NCBI GenBank assembly: GCA_020881915.1
Contig: JAJFPB010000009.1
Location: 2,170,001 to 2,234,000, forward strand
Direction: 5' to 3'
DNA from: Paramyrothecium sp. XJ0827
Taxonomy: Eukaryota; Ascomycota; Sordariomycetes; Hypocreales; Stachybotryaceae
DNA: 64,000 bases
The notes under the pieces were generated by a model that worked only from the letters and a program-made list of their open reading frames with translations, was not told the origin of the DNA and ran no database searches. A program made the position numbers and the translations under genes. Of this stretch, positions 1 through 10,500 are shown one piece after another (the stretch's first letter is position 1; the number at the start of each line of letters is the position of its first letter).

Positions 1-2493
1 ATATCCCGGAAAGTTGAACTTCACTGCGTACCATGCTGCTTTATTTTTCACGTTATGAATAAATCGTATAGACGCGCAAGCAAACTCAGTTGCTCGGTCA
101 ATCGTGTTCTAATTTGAGGCCTTCATTGATCATCGGGCAATACGACTCCCCTAACTGGCCTTTGTATTTCGAGTGGCCCAACTCAAAATGGATTGTGAGT
201 AGGCAAGGTATTACCTCTGCGAGATCTGCGAGCTTTGCAGCATGAGAGCCCATTCGCCTTGTCTAAGTGATTGCCGTTACAGTGACTGCATGCTACCTTG
301 CCGTCGCCAGTGCATGATATGAGGTCAATTACCGATGAGCTCGTGTTGAGTCCAGCTTGACATGGTCTTGGTCTAGGCCCCTCTTCCGAGCCAAGCTTTG
401 CGATGATCACTTGGTATTCGCCACCGGCCTGTTACTTCGCCCGTTGTCCTGGCCCATTCCGTCAATAAAGTCTGTGCGCCAAAATGATAGCTCTTTGACA
501 TGTTCTGGATTCATGGATCAAATATTGGACACTGAACTCTGTACAGCTGCTCTCCCCGTCACACTATCTATGATACCTATTGGTTGAATATTGCTGCAGT
601 GCTTCCCTCTACCTACTGCGTTGCGGCGGACATCTGTGGCGAGTCTGCAGCAATATGCAGGAACACTTTCCACCAATCGAAGAGGCCTCATGGATAACAA
701 CCCCTGCATACCTGGTCGGGTAAAGCCTTGCAAAGCAAAGGATGCGCCTCCGGCGGCTTCCCTCCGGCAGATAGACAGTTCGCTTAGTAGAGCCCTTGCC
801 GCCGCCTGATCCTCTGCCGAGCACAATCTCACAGACGGGCGTCCACTGTCAACACCGCTCAATCGGCGAGCTAACAACACCCCACTTTACCTGTCTCGGT
901 TGGCTCGGAAGCCGTCCGAGGTGGGATGTCCCCTGTAGTGCCTTGGCCATCTTCTCTCCAAAGCTCACTTCTCCGGCACAGGCAGAGCCGTGAAGAGCCC
1001 AGATCCCGGTCCAAACCGCGGGAGTGGCTATGCTTCTAGCGCAATATGAGACGTGCCCCTGCCAAGTGTCCCTCCGCTTAACATTCGATGTCTGGCTACC
1101 ACCTGTACTTGGGCCCAATTGTATCGTCCCTGGGGACGCCCACCGGCCGCCAAGGCTGCACGTTGAGGGGTCCAGCCTTCTAAGATTCTAGCTTGCCTCT
1201 ACCGAATCCTGGCACATGGGAAACTCAATCGCCAGAGCCAAGACGATCTGGAAAGCAGTCGGGGCATGACCGCCCTGATGTCCTTGGCTGACGTCCACTT
1301 TTTGTTTGCCAGGCCGCTTCACGTGGGTACATGATTTAAGTGTTATCACGGACGGACGGGGAGAAAAAGGCGAGAGCGGAGAAGTGAACAGGGCAGCCGT
1401 GACAAGGGTGGCCCAAAAGCTCCGTCATCCCGGTAATGTTATACAGCAGCGTAACCGAAAGAGCTATTTTACTCATTCCATTAGTGATGATCGGGCCTTC
1501 AAGCCCGGGTATGAACCACGGGAACAGCGAACGACTGATGAACGGGGATTTTCAGGGACCAGACGGGCGAACCAAAAACGCCTGGTAGCACGTGTGTTCT
1601 AGGCAGTAGTTGTGAACTCAATTGCGCCAGGGCCACAGTCCAAGGTTACATGAAGATTGGATGGGACTATCACTGGGAGTTTCTCGATTAAGTGTAGACT
1701 TACCAAGTTGAAGTTTGGGAAAGCAAGACGGCCAGGCTGATTCGTGTCTTCCAGAACCTGGTACACGTTTGCTGGCGGTGAGTTGTTACGAGAATCTAGG
1801 ACTTCATGCCGCAAATGAAATGCTTGGCGCCAGAAGCTGCCTACGAAGCCCTGAGATTAGCGCAAGCACTGGCGAGACGTGGCTCGGCAATGCTTCCAAC
1901 GCGCACTAGGCTTGGTCGCCATTAGCGTCGTCGACACGGCGCCCGGACCGACGGAGAGCGCGGGGACCGACGGAGAGCGCGAGAACGAAATGGCAGGTTT
2001 GCCCTCCTGATCAAGAAGACATGTTGGAATCTGCAATTGTTCGTCTCCGGTGATGCCTCGCTGACGCGCGTAGGTTGCTCGCGAGTTCTTGGCGACAGTG
2101 GCTATGCCGTATGGGTCGCCAAGGCCGAGAGGTCACAGTGATGGGCAAAGAGCTTCATGTCTTGCAGCGGGGCGCGAACCAGAACAAGCTTTAGCACCCT
2201 CCCGCCGGCTCAAGATAATTCCCTTTCTTGGTCTAGCCAGGCATCCCAACTGCTGCCAGAAACCGTTGTCTCGTCTTCCCCTCGTCTCATCCATCCCAAC
2301 CCTCATATCTGCGGGGGCCGTGACAAGGGGTAGTAGACCCTGCTCTGTGATGTGCGTGGGAAAAACAAGAAACGGCCTCGATCTAGACTGGTGTGGTCGT
2401 ACTGGCAATTAGTCCTACAATGCTTGGCAATATGCTCAGCAAAGGGTGCTGGGCCCTAAGGCGGATGCCATATTAAACGTTCTGCGGGGTGTA
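1..2493. other. Gene-free left flank
   Basis: No reading frame here looks like a known protein, shows fungal splice structure or runs beyond about 120 codons. The longer frames on the two strands overlap each other and have low-complexity, unstructured translations. The only local structure noticed is a short GC-rich tandem duplication near 1.95 kb. The region ends at the TA target site of the pogo element. Confidence 0.6.
1945..1981. repeat. 18-bp tandem duplication
   Basis: The 18-mer beginning ggaccgacggagag occurs twice, at 1945-1962 and 1964-1981, with one base between the copies. It is a short GC-rich direct repeat in otherwise unremarkable DNA. No function can be assigned. Confidence 0.85.
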
Positions 2494-2541
2494 ACGTACA
2501 TGATAAGCGAGTGCACCAACCAAGCGAGTGCACCAAAAATT
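2494..2541 (+). repeat. Left terminal inverted repeat of pogo element
   Basis: This is the exact reverse complement of 4304-4351 over 48 bp. It contains two direct copies of aagcgagtgcaccaa at 2505-2519 and 2522-2536, 17 bp apart. Paired copies of this kind fit recognition by the two helix-turn-helix units of a CENP-B/pogo-type transposase DNA-binding domain (inference). Confidence 0.95.
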
Positions 2542-2591
2542 ACTCAATCTCTCCTCTTTACATCTAATCAACTATTTCTCAACCACCAAAT

Positions 2592-4245
2592 ATGTCACAA
2601 TCAAATAATGAAGCTAATATGCTTCTCGCTCTTCGGGCCCTTCAAAATGACCCGAAACTGGGTCTACGACCCGCCGCAAGATTATACCAGGTGGATTATT
2701 ATGCCCTTCGTCGCCGACAGAGGGGCATCCAGTCTCGGCGCGATACCATCCCCAACTCACGGAGACTATCCGATCTAGAGGAGCAGATTATTGTCCAGTT
2801 CATTCTCGACCTGGATTCGCGAGGATTTCCCCGCGACTGCGTGGTGTTGAAGAAATGGCCAACCGACTGCTCGCTGACCGCGACGCGTCACCTGTCGGCA
2901 AGCGCTGGGCTTCCAACTTCGTCAGGCGACAACCAGAGCTCAAGACGCGTTTTTTTCGTAAATATGACTATCAGAGGGCTAAATGCGAAGATCCAACCAT
3001 TATTCGCAATTGGTTCCGGCTCGTGGAGAACACAATCGCGAAATATGGCATCGACCTAGCCGATATCTACAACTTTGATGAGACCGGCTTTATGATGGGC
3101 ATAATTGCAAGCGGAATGGTCGTCACAGGTGCAGATAGGCGTGGAAACCCGAAATCAGTCCAGCCTGGAAACCGGGAATGGGTTACAGTCATTCAGGCGA
3201 TTAATGCCGAAGGCTGGGCGATCGCGCCGTTCATCGTGGTCGCGGGCCAATATCACCTCGCAAGCTGGTACCAGGAAAGCAACCTTCCGGGCGACTGGGC
3301 TATTGCGACAACTCAAAATGGTTGGACCGACAATGAGACCGGCCTTGAGTGGCTAAAACACTTTGACCGGCATACCAAGGCCCGATCAACCGGTCGCTAT
3401 CGTCTTCTGATCCTCGATGGGCATGGAAGTCACCACTCGGTTGACTTTGAGAAATATTGTGAAGATAACCATATCATTACGCTGTGTATGCCGCCTCATT
3501 CGTCTCACCTACTTCAGCCTCTTGATGTCGGGTGCTTTGGGCCACTCAAAAAGGCATACGGTCGAGAAATAGAGCATCTGATCAGGTGCTCTATAACCCA
3601 CGTTTCTAAGACTGAGTTCTTTCTGGCATTTTACGCCGCCCACCAAGCCGCCATAATAGAAATTAATATCAAAGGGGGTTTTAGAGGGGCCGGGCTTGTT
3701 CCTTTAGACCCAGAAAGTGTCATATCGAAGCTTGATGTGCAGGTACGAACTCCAACACCGATTGAGGAGGAGGCCGGCCTCCCCGACCCTTGGGTGCCCA
3801 AGACGCCAAAGACGGTCCTTGAGGCTACCTCTCAATCTGAATACCTTGAAAGACGAATCAGAAGGCACCAGGAAGCTCCCCAGCATCTATTGTTGATGCG
3901 CTTAAGTCATTTTCTAAGGGAACGAAGGCGATAATGCATCAAATAGCATTATTAAAGTCTGAGAACCAGATCCTTCGACAGGCAAATGAGACTCTTAGCA
4001 AGCGGCGTAGGGCAAAAAGAACCCGGCTACAGAATGGAGGGAAGATGACTATAGGTGAGGGAAGGGATGAGATTGATCAGAAAGACGTTGATGCGCAGAT
4101 AATGGCTGGATTGTTGAGAAGTGGTGGTCGAGGGAGGTCAGCACTGGCGAGAGAAAGGCGCTGTAGAACCTGTGGAAATACCGGACATAATTCAAGAACA
4201 TGTCAGATAGTTGTGTTAGTATCTGAAGAAGACGATAGTGATTAA
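2592..4245 (+). pseudogene. pogo-family transposase, two frameshifts
   Basis: DDE transposase of the pogo/Fot1/CENP-B group. The N-terminal part (from the ATG at 2592) has the psq-like helix-turn-helix, with RLSDLEEQIIVQFILDL. Homology moves to another frame at a run of four C (2829-2832), where one base seems lost, and continues with RWASNFVRR. The catalytic core shows NFDETGF, LILDGHGSHH and QPLDVGCFGPLKKAY; the second and third aspartates are 35 residues apart, the pogo DD35D spacing. A second one-base loss near 3871-3872 moves homology to the third frame, giving a coiled-coil-like segment (LKSENQILRQANETL) and a CX2CX4HX4C zinc knuckle near the C terminus, ending at 4245. There are no in-frame stops apart from those caused by the shifts, so inactivation is recent or an artefact. 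Confidence 0.9.
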
Positions 4246-4303
4246 TTTTAATTGATTAGATGTTTTGTAGTGATTTTAAGTAATGTTCTATTTTAATGGT
4301 GTG

Positions 4304-4351
4304 AATTTTTGGTGCACTCGCTTGGTTGGTGCACTCGCTTATCATGTACGT
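4304..4351 (-). repeat. Right terminal inverted repeat of pogo element
   Basis: Perfect 48-bp inverted copy of the left end, with the same internal pair of 15-bp direct repeats, followed by the TA target duplication at 4352-4353. Confidence 0.95.
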
Positions 4352-4752
4352 TATCATCCATACATTTTACAAGTCGAGGAAGCCCCGGTTCTGGCCCGAG
4401 CTCCAGGGGCCATCCTTGTCATTTCCGCGACAGGGCACCAATGTGAAGCTCGTCAGCGGTGCACCCCGAACAGATCGCTTTGGGTCCCATGTGCTGCTGG
4501 CTAGCTTCCCGCTCACAGCAGGATCCAGCTAGATCGTTTGTTTTCCCGACTACGAGGGAGATTGTGAGGGGGTAAATGCTCTTGGCACTTGCGTGTCGAC
4601 ATTTAGGATGTTGGCCGAACGCCTAGCGGGCTATGCACATCGATGGTACCGGGCAAGAGGCAGCTCACTATGATCGAACTTGATCTTAGTCTCATCGGCT
4701 ACACCCATCTCAAAGGATTGCGGTGTTCGGGCTTCGAGGCGTTGATGAATTG
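4352..4752. other. Intergenic, upstream of carbonic anhydrase
   Basis: No gene is seen between the transposon end and the TATA box of the carbonic anhydrase gene. The element inserted about 0.4 kb upstream of that TATA box. Confidence 0.6.
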
Positions 4753-4759
4753 TATAAAT
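4753..4759 (+). promoter_or_regulatory. TATA box of carbonic anhydrase gene
   Basis: TATAAAT lies 117 bp before the start codon at 4876 and is followed by a pyrimidine-rich leader, as expected for a fungal TATA promoter. Confidence 0.6.
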
Positions 4760-4875
4760 CAACCGCCCTCGAACCTCTTCTGGACCATCTATCTCATCAG
4801 AGGCATCTCTTCATCACAGTCCTTCCCTTTCTTGTTCTCGTTCCTCATTATAGCACCCCACACTCACTGCCCAAC

Positions 4876-5778
4876 ATGAAGTCCATTCTCATCACTTCCC
4901 TCTTCTCCATGGCCTCGGCCATGTGCCACTATGGTACCACCTTGGCGCCTCGCAGCAATCTCTATGCTCGGGCTGACGGCGTCGTCGGCTACCATGAGCT
5001 TGATGGAGCACTGAACTGGCACGGTCTCAGCCCGGCGAACTCCCTTTGCGCCGTGGGAAAGAACCAGTCTCCCATCAACCTCGACAGCACCATCAGCACC
5101 GTCAAGGGCTCGACTTACAAGTTCAAGGTCGACTCTTACCTCAAGGGCGCCGAGCTTGAGAACCTTGGAAGCACCGTCCAAGTCTCTCTCAATGGCTCCG
5201 TCGTCGTCAACAACAAGAGCTACTCGTTGGTTCAGTTCCACTACCATACCCCCAGCGAGCACCATCTCCTCAAGGAGCATTACCCTCTGGAGGTCCACTT
5301 CGTCTTCCAAGCTACAGGTAAGCGGCAATTACACTCTCCGGACCTTGCGGATCCGTACAACTCACCTTGTTTGCATCTCACTAACGAGCCCGTAGACGCG
5401 TCCTTGGCAGTTGTCGGCTTCATGATTGATGTCGCCACCAGCTCTGACCCCATCAGCGCCTCGTTGACTGCTTCACTTGCCAACCTCAAGAACATTCCCA
5501 ACTTGGGCGACACGACTCAGACCGCTCCCCTCGACTTCAAGGATCTCGTCTCGCGCATCTCCCGCTCCAATGTCTACTCCTACGACGGCTCCCTGACCAC
5601 TCCCCCCTGCAGCGAAGGTGTCAAGTTCAACGTTGTTGCCGACCCTGTCTACGTCGGCGTGTCGACCTTCCGAGCCCTCAAGAAGCTTGTCAAGTTCAAC
5701 AGCCGCTACACCCAGAATACTCCTGGCCAGATCAACCTGCTCGAGAATGCCAGCAATGTCCTGGAGGACAGTGCCTAA
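4876..5778 (+). CDS. Secreted alpha-carbonic anhydrase
   Basis: Alpha-class carbonic anhydrase (274 aa spliced), hydrating CO2 to bicarbonate, probably in the wall or medium. The ATG at 4876 was chosen because it opens a signal peptide (MKSILITSLFSMASA); an in-frame upstream ATG at 4723 lies before the TATA box. Family signatures are HWHG-like NWHGL, NQSPINL, the zinc ligands in FHYHTPSEHH and LEVHFVF, and the LTTPPCSEGV active-site wall. The two cysteines (SLCAVG and PPCSEG) match the usual disulfide. One intron at 5318-5395 (78 bp, CTAAC branch site) is a multiple of three and has no stop, so an unspliced mRNA would encode a 26-residue insert right after the third zinc ligand. Removing it joins QAT to DASLAVVGF as in the family. 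Confidence 0.92.
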   Translation: MKSILITSLFSMASAMCHYGTTLAPRSNLYARADGVVGYHELDGALNWHGLSPANSLCAVGKNQSPINLDSTISTVKGSTYKFKVDSYLKGAELENLGSTVQVSLNGSVVVNNKSYSLVQFHYHTPSEHHLLKEHYPLEVHFVFQATGKRQLHSPDLADPYNSPCLHLTNEPVDASLAVVGFMIDVATSSDPISASLTASLANLKNIPNLGDTTQTAPLDFKDLVSRISRSNVYSYDGSLTTPPCSEGVKFNVVADPVYVGVSTFRALKKLVKFNSRYTQNTPGQINLLENASNVLEDSA

Positions 5779-6495
5779 GTTCACACCAAGCTTGTGATTT
5801 CAATTGAGCGAAGTGTGTTAGGCAGCGTGGATTTATGCTTGAGTCGCATTTTCAGATCAAAAATACGCAATATTGCATGAGGCCCTGTGGGCAAGCATAT
5901 CCATGCAGTGATGGGGAGTTGAGGCGTCGAGAACGGGAGAGTTGTACAGATGGGCCTGTTGTTGAAGTACATATCATAGCATGGTGTTAGAAACAGTGTA
6001 CATTGAGATGACATTATAGTTACAAGACTTTACTAGCTCTTGACAGAATCTCAACCATATAGCAGCCATGACATTCCCGCAAGCAATTCATTCCGTTTCT
6101 CGACTGTCACAATCAGATTGGCCTACCCTGTATCTCCACAACTTTATCTTATATCGCTCGCTTTTGAGGCAGATGGATGATACGAGCAGAAGAATAGACT
6201 TTCCAATCGCTTTTCATAAATAAAATCTCTGAAAAATCTGCATTTGCAAACACGTGCATTCCGTCGTGGTTGAGGCGGTGGGCTCAGTGAATGCTCCAGT
6301 AAGGCGGCTGCGCCGCAGGAGGATTTCCGCCCTTTCGTAACGTCGGATCCAAGCACTGTGGTCCCGTGGCCTCCTCTTCAAAGTGACGTACTTGTGTCAA
6401 GGATCTTTCTACCTTGCTCCAGCAACCTGCAGGTCTCGTACACCACACTTAGACAGGCAGCCTGTCTACTTGATCAAGTGGATGCTTCGCCGCCC
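5779..6495. other. Intergenic
   Basis: Contains the 3' UTR of the carbonic anhydrase gene and the promoter of the next gene. No coding sequence recognised. Confidence 0.6.
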
Positions 6496-6501
6496 TATAA
6501 G
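6496..6501 (+). promoter_or_regulatory. TATA box of unknown gene
   Basis: TATAAG occurs 74 bp before the ATG at 6570, followed by a pyrimidine-rich leader. Confidence 0.5.
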
Positions 6502-6569
6502 TAGAGCAGCCCTGTCCTGTGCAACTTCCACCCACTCTCTTCTCTACATTTTATTATCATACAGCCAAC

Positions 6570-7349
6570 ATGCCTGATCTTGATGACGTCAGCTACTCTC
6601 GCGACGAGACCATCGCCGCTGTTCGGGACTATTACAGTTTCTTGGTGTCTATGTATCTTCCCGAGTCGGCCATCATTTACCCACCGCCAGAGGGATGGCC
6701 AAGCATTACCTCGACTAGCATGCAGAAGCTTGGGAAAACGGACGAGGTCATCATGCTCCTAAAGCACTTACCGTACATCGAAGACACCGGCAGTGGAGAC
6801 GGCCTTCAGGGCGCCCCGTGGTGTACTTTCGCAGACTACCGGGCCTTGACCTTGAACAACATACTGGATTCCTACACATCTGACGATGCTAAGCTCATGA
6901 CAGAGGGCTACGACTACGAGAGTGTGCCTACACAAGTCGTTGGGCTTACCCATGGAGGACGTGATAATCCCCTCTTCCTGCTTGACACCAAGTTGGGAAT
7001 TGTGTACTGGCCTGACTGTCCTAGCGGTCCACGGGATCAGTCCGCGAGGGAGAAAATTTCTGACGATCCGTACGATTGGGCGCCTGAAGAGGAAGCTATA
7101 TGGCGTGACGAATCGCCCGCGTGGACAGTGCCCGACTTTTTCGAGGTCCTGAAGGAGGAGTTCCGGAGCCTGCATGGCGTTCCGATCGAGCCACGCAAGG
7201 TCCTCGACATTTACACAACTCTTCAGAGTCCCGAAGATGTACTAATTGCTGAGGTGCAGAAGATCTACAGGGAGCACCATTGGCCAGATCTAGAGCGCTA
7301 CAGGAAAGATGAGTGCCTTCAGGCAATTGAGAGAGTGATGCAGGAATGA
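6570..7349 (+). CDS. Conserved ascomycete protein of unknown function
   Basis: Intronless 259-aa soluble protein. The start at 6570 has the context CCAACATGCC, 74 bp after a TATA box. No signal peptide or membrane helix is visible. Notable stretches are the N-terminal VRDYYSFLVSMYLP, EGWPSIT and the acidic core WAPEEEAIWRDE. The type (a DYYxFL start, then WPSIT and FxxYRALT) is familiar from unnamed fungal proteins, but I cannot name a function. A SMI1/KNR4-like fold is possible given the many W, D and E residues, but no diagnostic motif was seen. Confidence 0.8.
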   Translation: MPDLDDVSYSRDETIAAVRDYYSFLVSMYLPESAIIYPPPEGWPSITSTSMQKLGKTDEVIMLLKHLPYIEDTGSGDGLQGAPWCTFADYRALTLNNILDSYTSDDAKLMTEGYDYESVPTQVVGLTHGGRDNPLFLLDTKLGIVYWPDCPSGPRDQSAREKISDDPYDWAPEEEAIWRDESPAWTVPDFFEVLKEEFRSLHGVPIEPRKVLDIYTTLQSPEDVLIAEVQKIYREHHWPDLERYRKDECLQAIERVMQE

Positions 7350-7564
7350 CCTTGAGTGCAGACGGCAAAGATTGGCTTTCTTCATTCTTTCGTATGGTAT
7401 GAGTGAGAATTAGTGTCAATTGAGCAACTATCCATTAGCAGAGCCCTGGTCTTGTATCGACAGATGAAGAGCGAAGTTTCTTGGTTACCTTTTCCGCACA
7501 TCGCCATGCTTTCAAAATACCTCGCTCACCGACAAGTGGAACTCTGTCCCGATTTCTCCCTCTC

Positions 7565-10500
7565 CTAAGATCCGTTTGTCCCCCGAGTATAATTCGCCCT
7601 GTAATTGTATGGCGGTGCCTGCCCTTGATAGTACGGATCAATCGTCAGTAACGCAAATCCGGGATCCTGCGCGGCAATGTTCGAGGGCCAGCAAGGGTTA
7701 GCGTTGAGGCCGTCGTTGGGCAGACGGGTGTGTGAGAATTTCATGGTGATTTCGGGTCTGACAGTAGCCGTAACCCCAAAGGACGTGATGGTGTGTGTAC
7801 TAGCTTCTGTGCTAGTGATCCTGGTATATGCTCCGTTGGCGCGTGATACGAGGTCACGGTCTTGCCAACGCTGTACGATAGGCTTGAAGCATACCTGCCG
7901 GAACATGCTGCCGGCTCCTCGGTTCTCAGGACCTGGCATGTAACGTACAAGCTGCCCTGTGCGATCTAGGCCTCCTCTAACGTACGCGGTGCTTTGTGGG
8001 GTAAGCATATAAATCGGGGGGTATTCATCAGCGTCGCATGTCCCCTGGTAGGGGACGTTCGTCGGATGCCGCCAAGCAAAGGTTTGGGTAGTGGCTGTGC
8101 CCGACCTCGTAAAAGTGGTGATGACAGGGTGGTCACGCTTCCAGATCGATGTAGCAGGGCCTACTATTCTGTTTACACTGGGCGCAGCCGCCCGATCAGG
8201 GCAGGTCAGCGTGGCCCATTGAGGGTTGATTCGAATGGCCGAACTGTAGTGATGGCAGGGCTGGCTCCAACTCGCCCTGCAGGTCACGGTGATGCTCGTA
8301 GCGGTGGCAGCGGGAATGTAACTCAACGTGTGAATGACGGTGTCGTGAGTGATAGTTTCCCCGCGACGGCACGACTCGACACGCACTATGTGCCTTGCAC
8401 TGCCGACCCGCTTGGTCGGTTTCACAACGTTGCATGTCGATGACGGATTATTATTGTTGCCTGTTGAACTCGGTGGCAGTGATCTGTCCGTGGGGTTTCC
8501 GGCGTCGCCCTTCTTGCCGCTGCCGCGCTTGAGCTTGGGGGGCGGGCTGAAGTTGGTGGGAATGTCAGTGAGGGCGCTCATGATATCAAATGCTCGTCGG
8601 ATCTCTTCTGGCACCAGGTGCGAACCTCCGCATGGGACCAACCACCACTCGAATGCACCAGCGGGATCCTCGCCTTCGGGATACACATGGTTAATGATTT
8701 GAGTTGCAACCATTGCAGCATCTGCAGGATCATGTCTGTCAGCTTCGACTACAACCGCAAGCAGGACCAGGTCCTGGAAGACCAGTGGCCTGGCGCAGAA
8801 CTCACCTTCAGCGGCTGACAGAACTCTGCCAGGCGCGAATACCTCCATTCCGATGTCAAGGACAAGCTTCAGCGCGGACATCATGATATAGCAGCCAATC
8901 TGGAAGGACGCAAGACGAGGTTAGCATCTAACACATCTGCAAGGGACGGAAAGCACAAGCTGGGCGCCATACCTGAGCAATGATGGGCAACGCCTCGACG
9001 ACAGTATCGCCGATCCAATTCACGAGGGCATCATCGCATAAACATTTCCCCGGGGCCTGCAGGTAGTTCGTTCCTGGAAGCTTCACCCACGGAATCTTCA
9101 CGTCTAGTGGCCAAAAGCCGCGGCACCCATAATTCGTACTCCGCCCTTCCGCCCTGGCCAGCTCAATTTGCCTGCGGCACGGAATCGCGCATTGCTCGTT
9201 CGCGAAGCCCTGATGAGGCTTGGTTACCGCGCAGGCCATGGCATTCTCAATGTCGATTTCCTCATAGTTAATCGGCGAGTCTTCAACCAATACAGGACCA
9301 CCATCCGCTGGGGTCAGGCCACGCTTCGTCTGGGACAGGGCCAACCACGCGGCCACTTCGCTCGTGTATCCGCCTCGGACCTCCTCTGTGAATCTGAGGA
9401 GCTCGGCCCTGTTTCCATCGCGCCCACGAAGAGGTTCTACAATTTCTTCATTGCCCTTGGTGAAGATGTTGAACATCCAGACTGGGCCTGAGTTTTCCGT
9501 TTGAATCATGCCCACCTGGCAATTTTCCTCGGGTGCACAGCCCAGACCGTTGTTCTCGAAGAAGGAATAGAACCCAGCCGAATAGATCCAGACGTTAGCC
9601 GAGTAGATGACGCGGAGCGCCCAAGCTTTCTTGCATCTTAGAACGTCACTCAGATTTATGGGCGCCAAGCCTTGCTTCTCTTCGTCAGGTGTATCTTCGG
9701 GCCATTCTCCTTCCTCCACCATACTGTTGCAATGGTCGAAAGTCGGGTCAGCGACCCAGGTACCAATCTGGTACGGCCTTTCGGCCGTTGGATTGGCTTG
9801 ATAGTACGGTGTTTCCGTCTGCATGTGGCCAAAGAAGATCTCTGTTGCGTTGTAGAGTTGCCACTGATAGAGTTGACAGTGCTATGATTACGTTGTTAGT
9901 ACAAGAGAAAATCTAGAAACCCAATAGGCTGCACGCGGAGAAGAGTTAGACCAACCTCGCTGGCACTGCCCCAGAACCAAGTAGGACCCGAGGCTTCAAT
10001 CAACACACCGCGACCGACGTAGATGGAGATTTCAACTTTGACATTAGTTGGGATTCCATCTTCTCCGTTGTAGGCCAATGAGTTCAAAGGATCTTCTAGA
10101 TCATGATCGGCGACCCAGACCTGGACTCTTGTCAGCTAGTGCAAATGTTGTCCTCTTGCAGACGTACCCAAACGTTGTCGAAGAAGCCCGACGACTTTCT
10201 GGTGAGATGAAGAAGCATAGACGCGGCCATGCACTTCTCGTTGACGGAAGCAGCCCGTGCTGGGCAGTCCTTCAGCAACAAGTCGGTGCCGGCGCCGCCG
10301 CCAATGCGAAAGTGACTGTCCCACATGGCAGCTGACCCCTTGGTTGACTCGCGTACATTCCATTGCATGACAATGCAACCGGGAGTGGCTCCTTTGGTTG
10401 TGAAGAGCATGTCAGTAATCTCTATCACACCGCTGTCCCCGGGTTTTCCAACCCGAATCAGTGGTTTGGGCTCAAACTGGTTGCCAAAATAGGATCCAGT

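Larger units (their letters stand above)
2494..4351 (+). mobile_element. pogo/Fot1-type DNA transposon with 48-bp TIRs
   Basis: The 1,858-bp element is bounded by perfect 48-bp terminal inverted repeats and flanked by a TA dinucleotide on each side (2492-2493 and 4352-4353), the target duplication expected of Tc1/mariner/pogo elements. Inside is a transposase with a DD35D catalytic core. The TIRs are identical, so insertion was recent on an evolutionary scale, yet the transposase frame is broken twice by one-base deletions. The copy should be non-autonomous unless the deletions are sequencing errors; it could still be moved by a relative supplied in trans. Confidence 0.93.

Noticed and set aside
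4864..5328. 154-codon minus-strand frame inside the carbonic anhydrase gene
   Set aside because: Antisense shadow of a well-supported coding exon.
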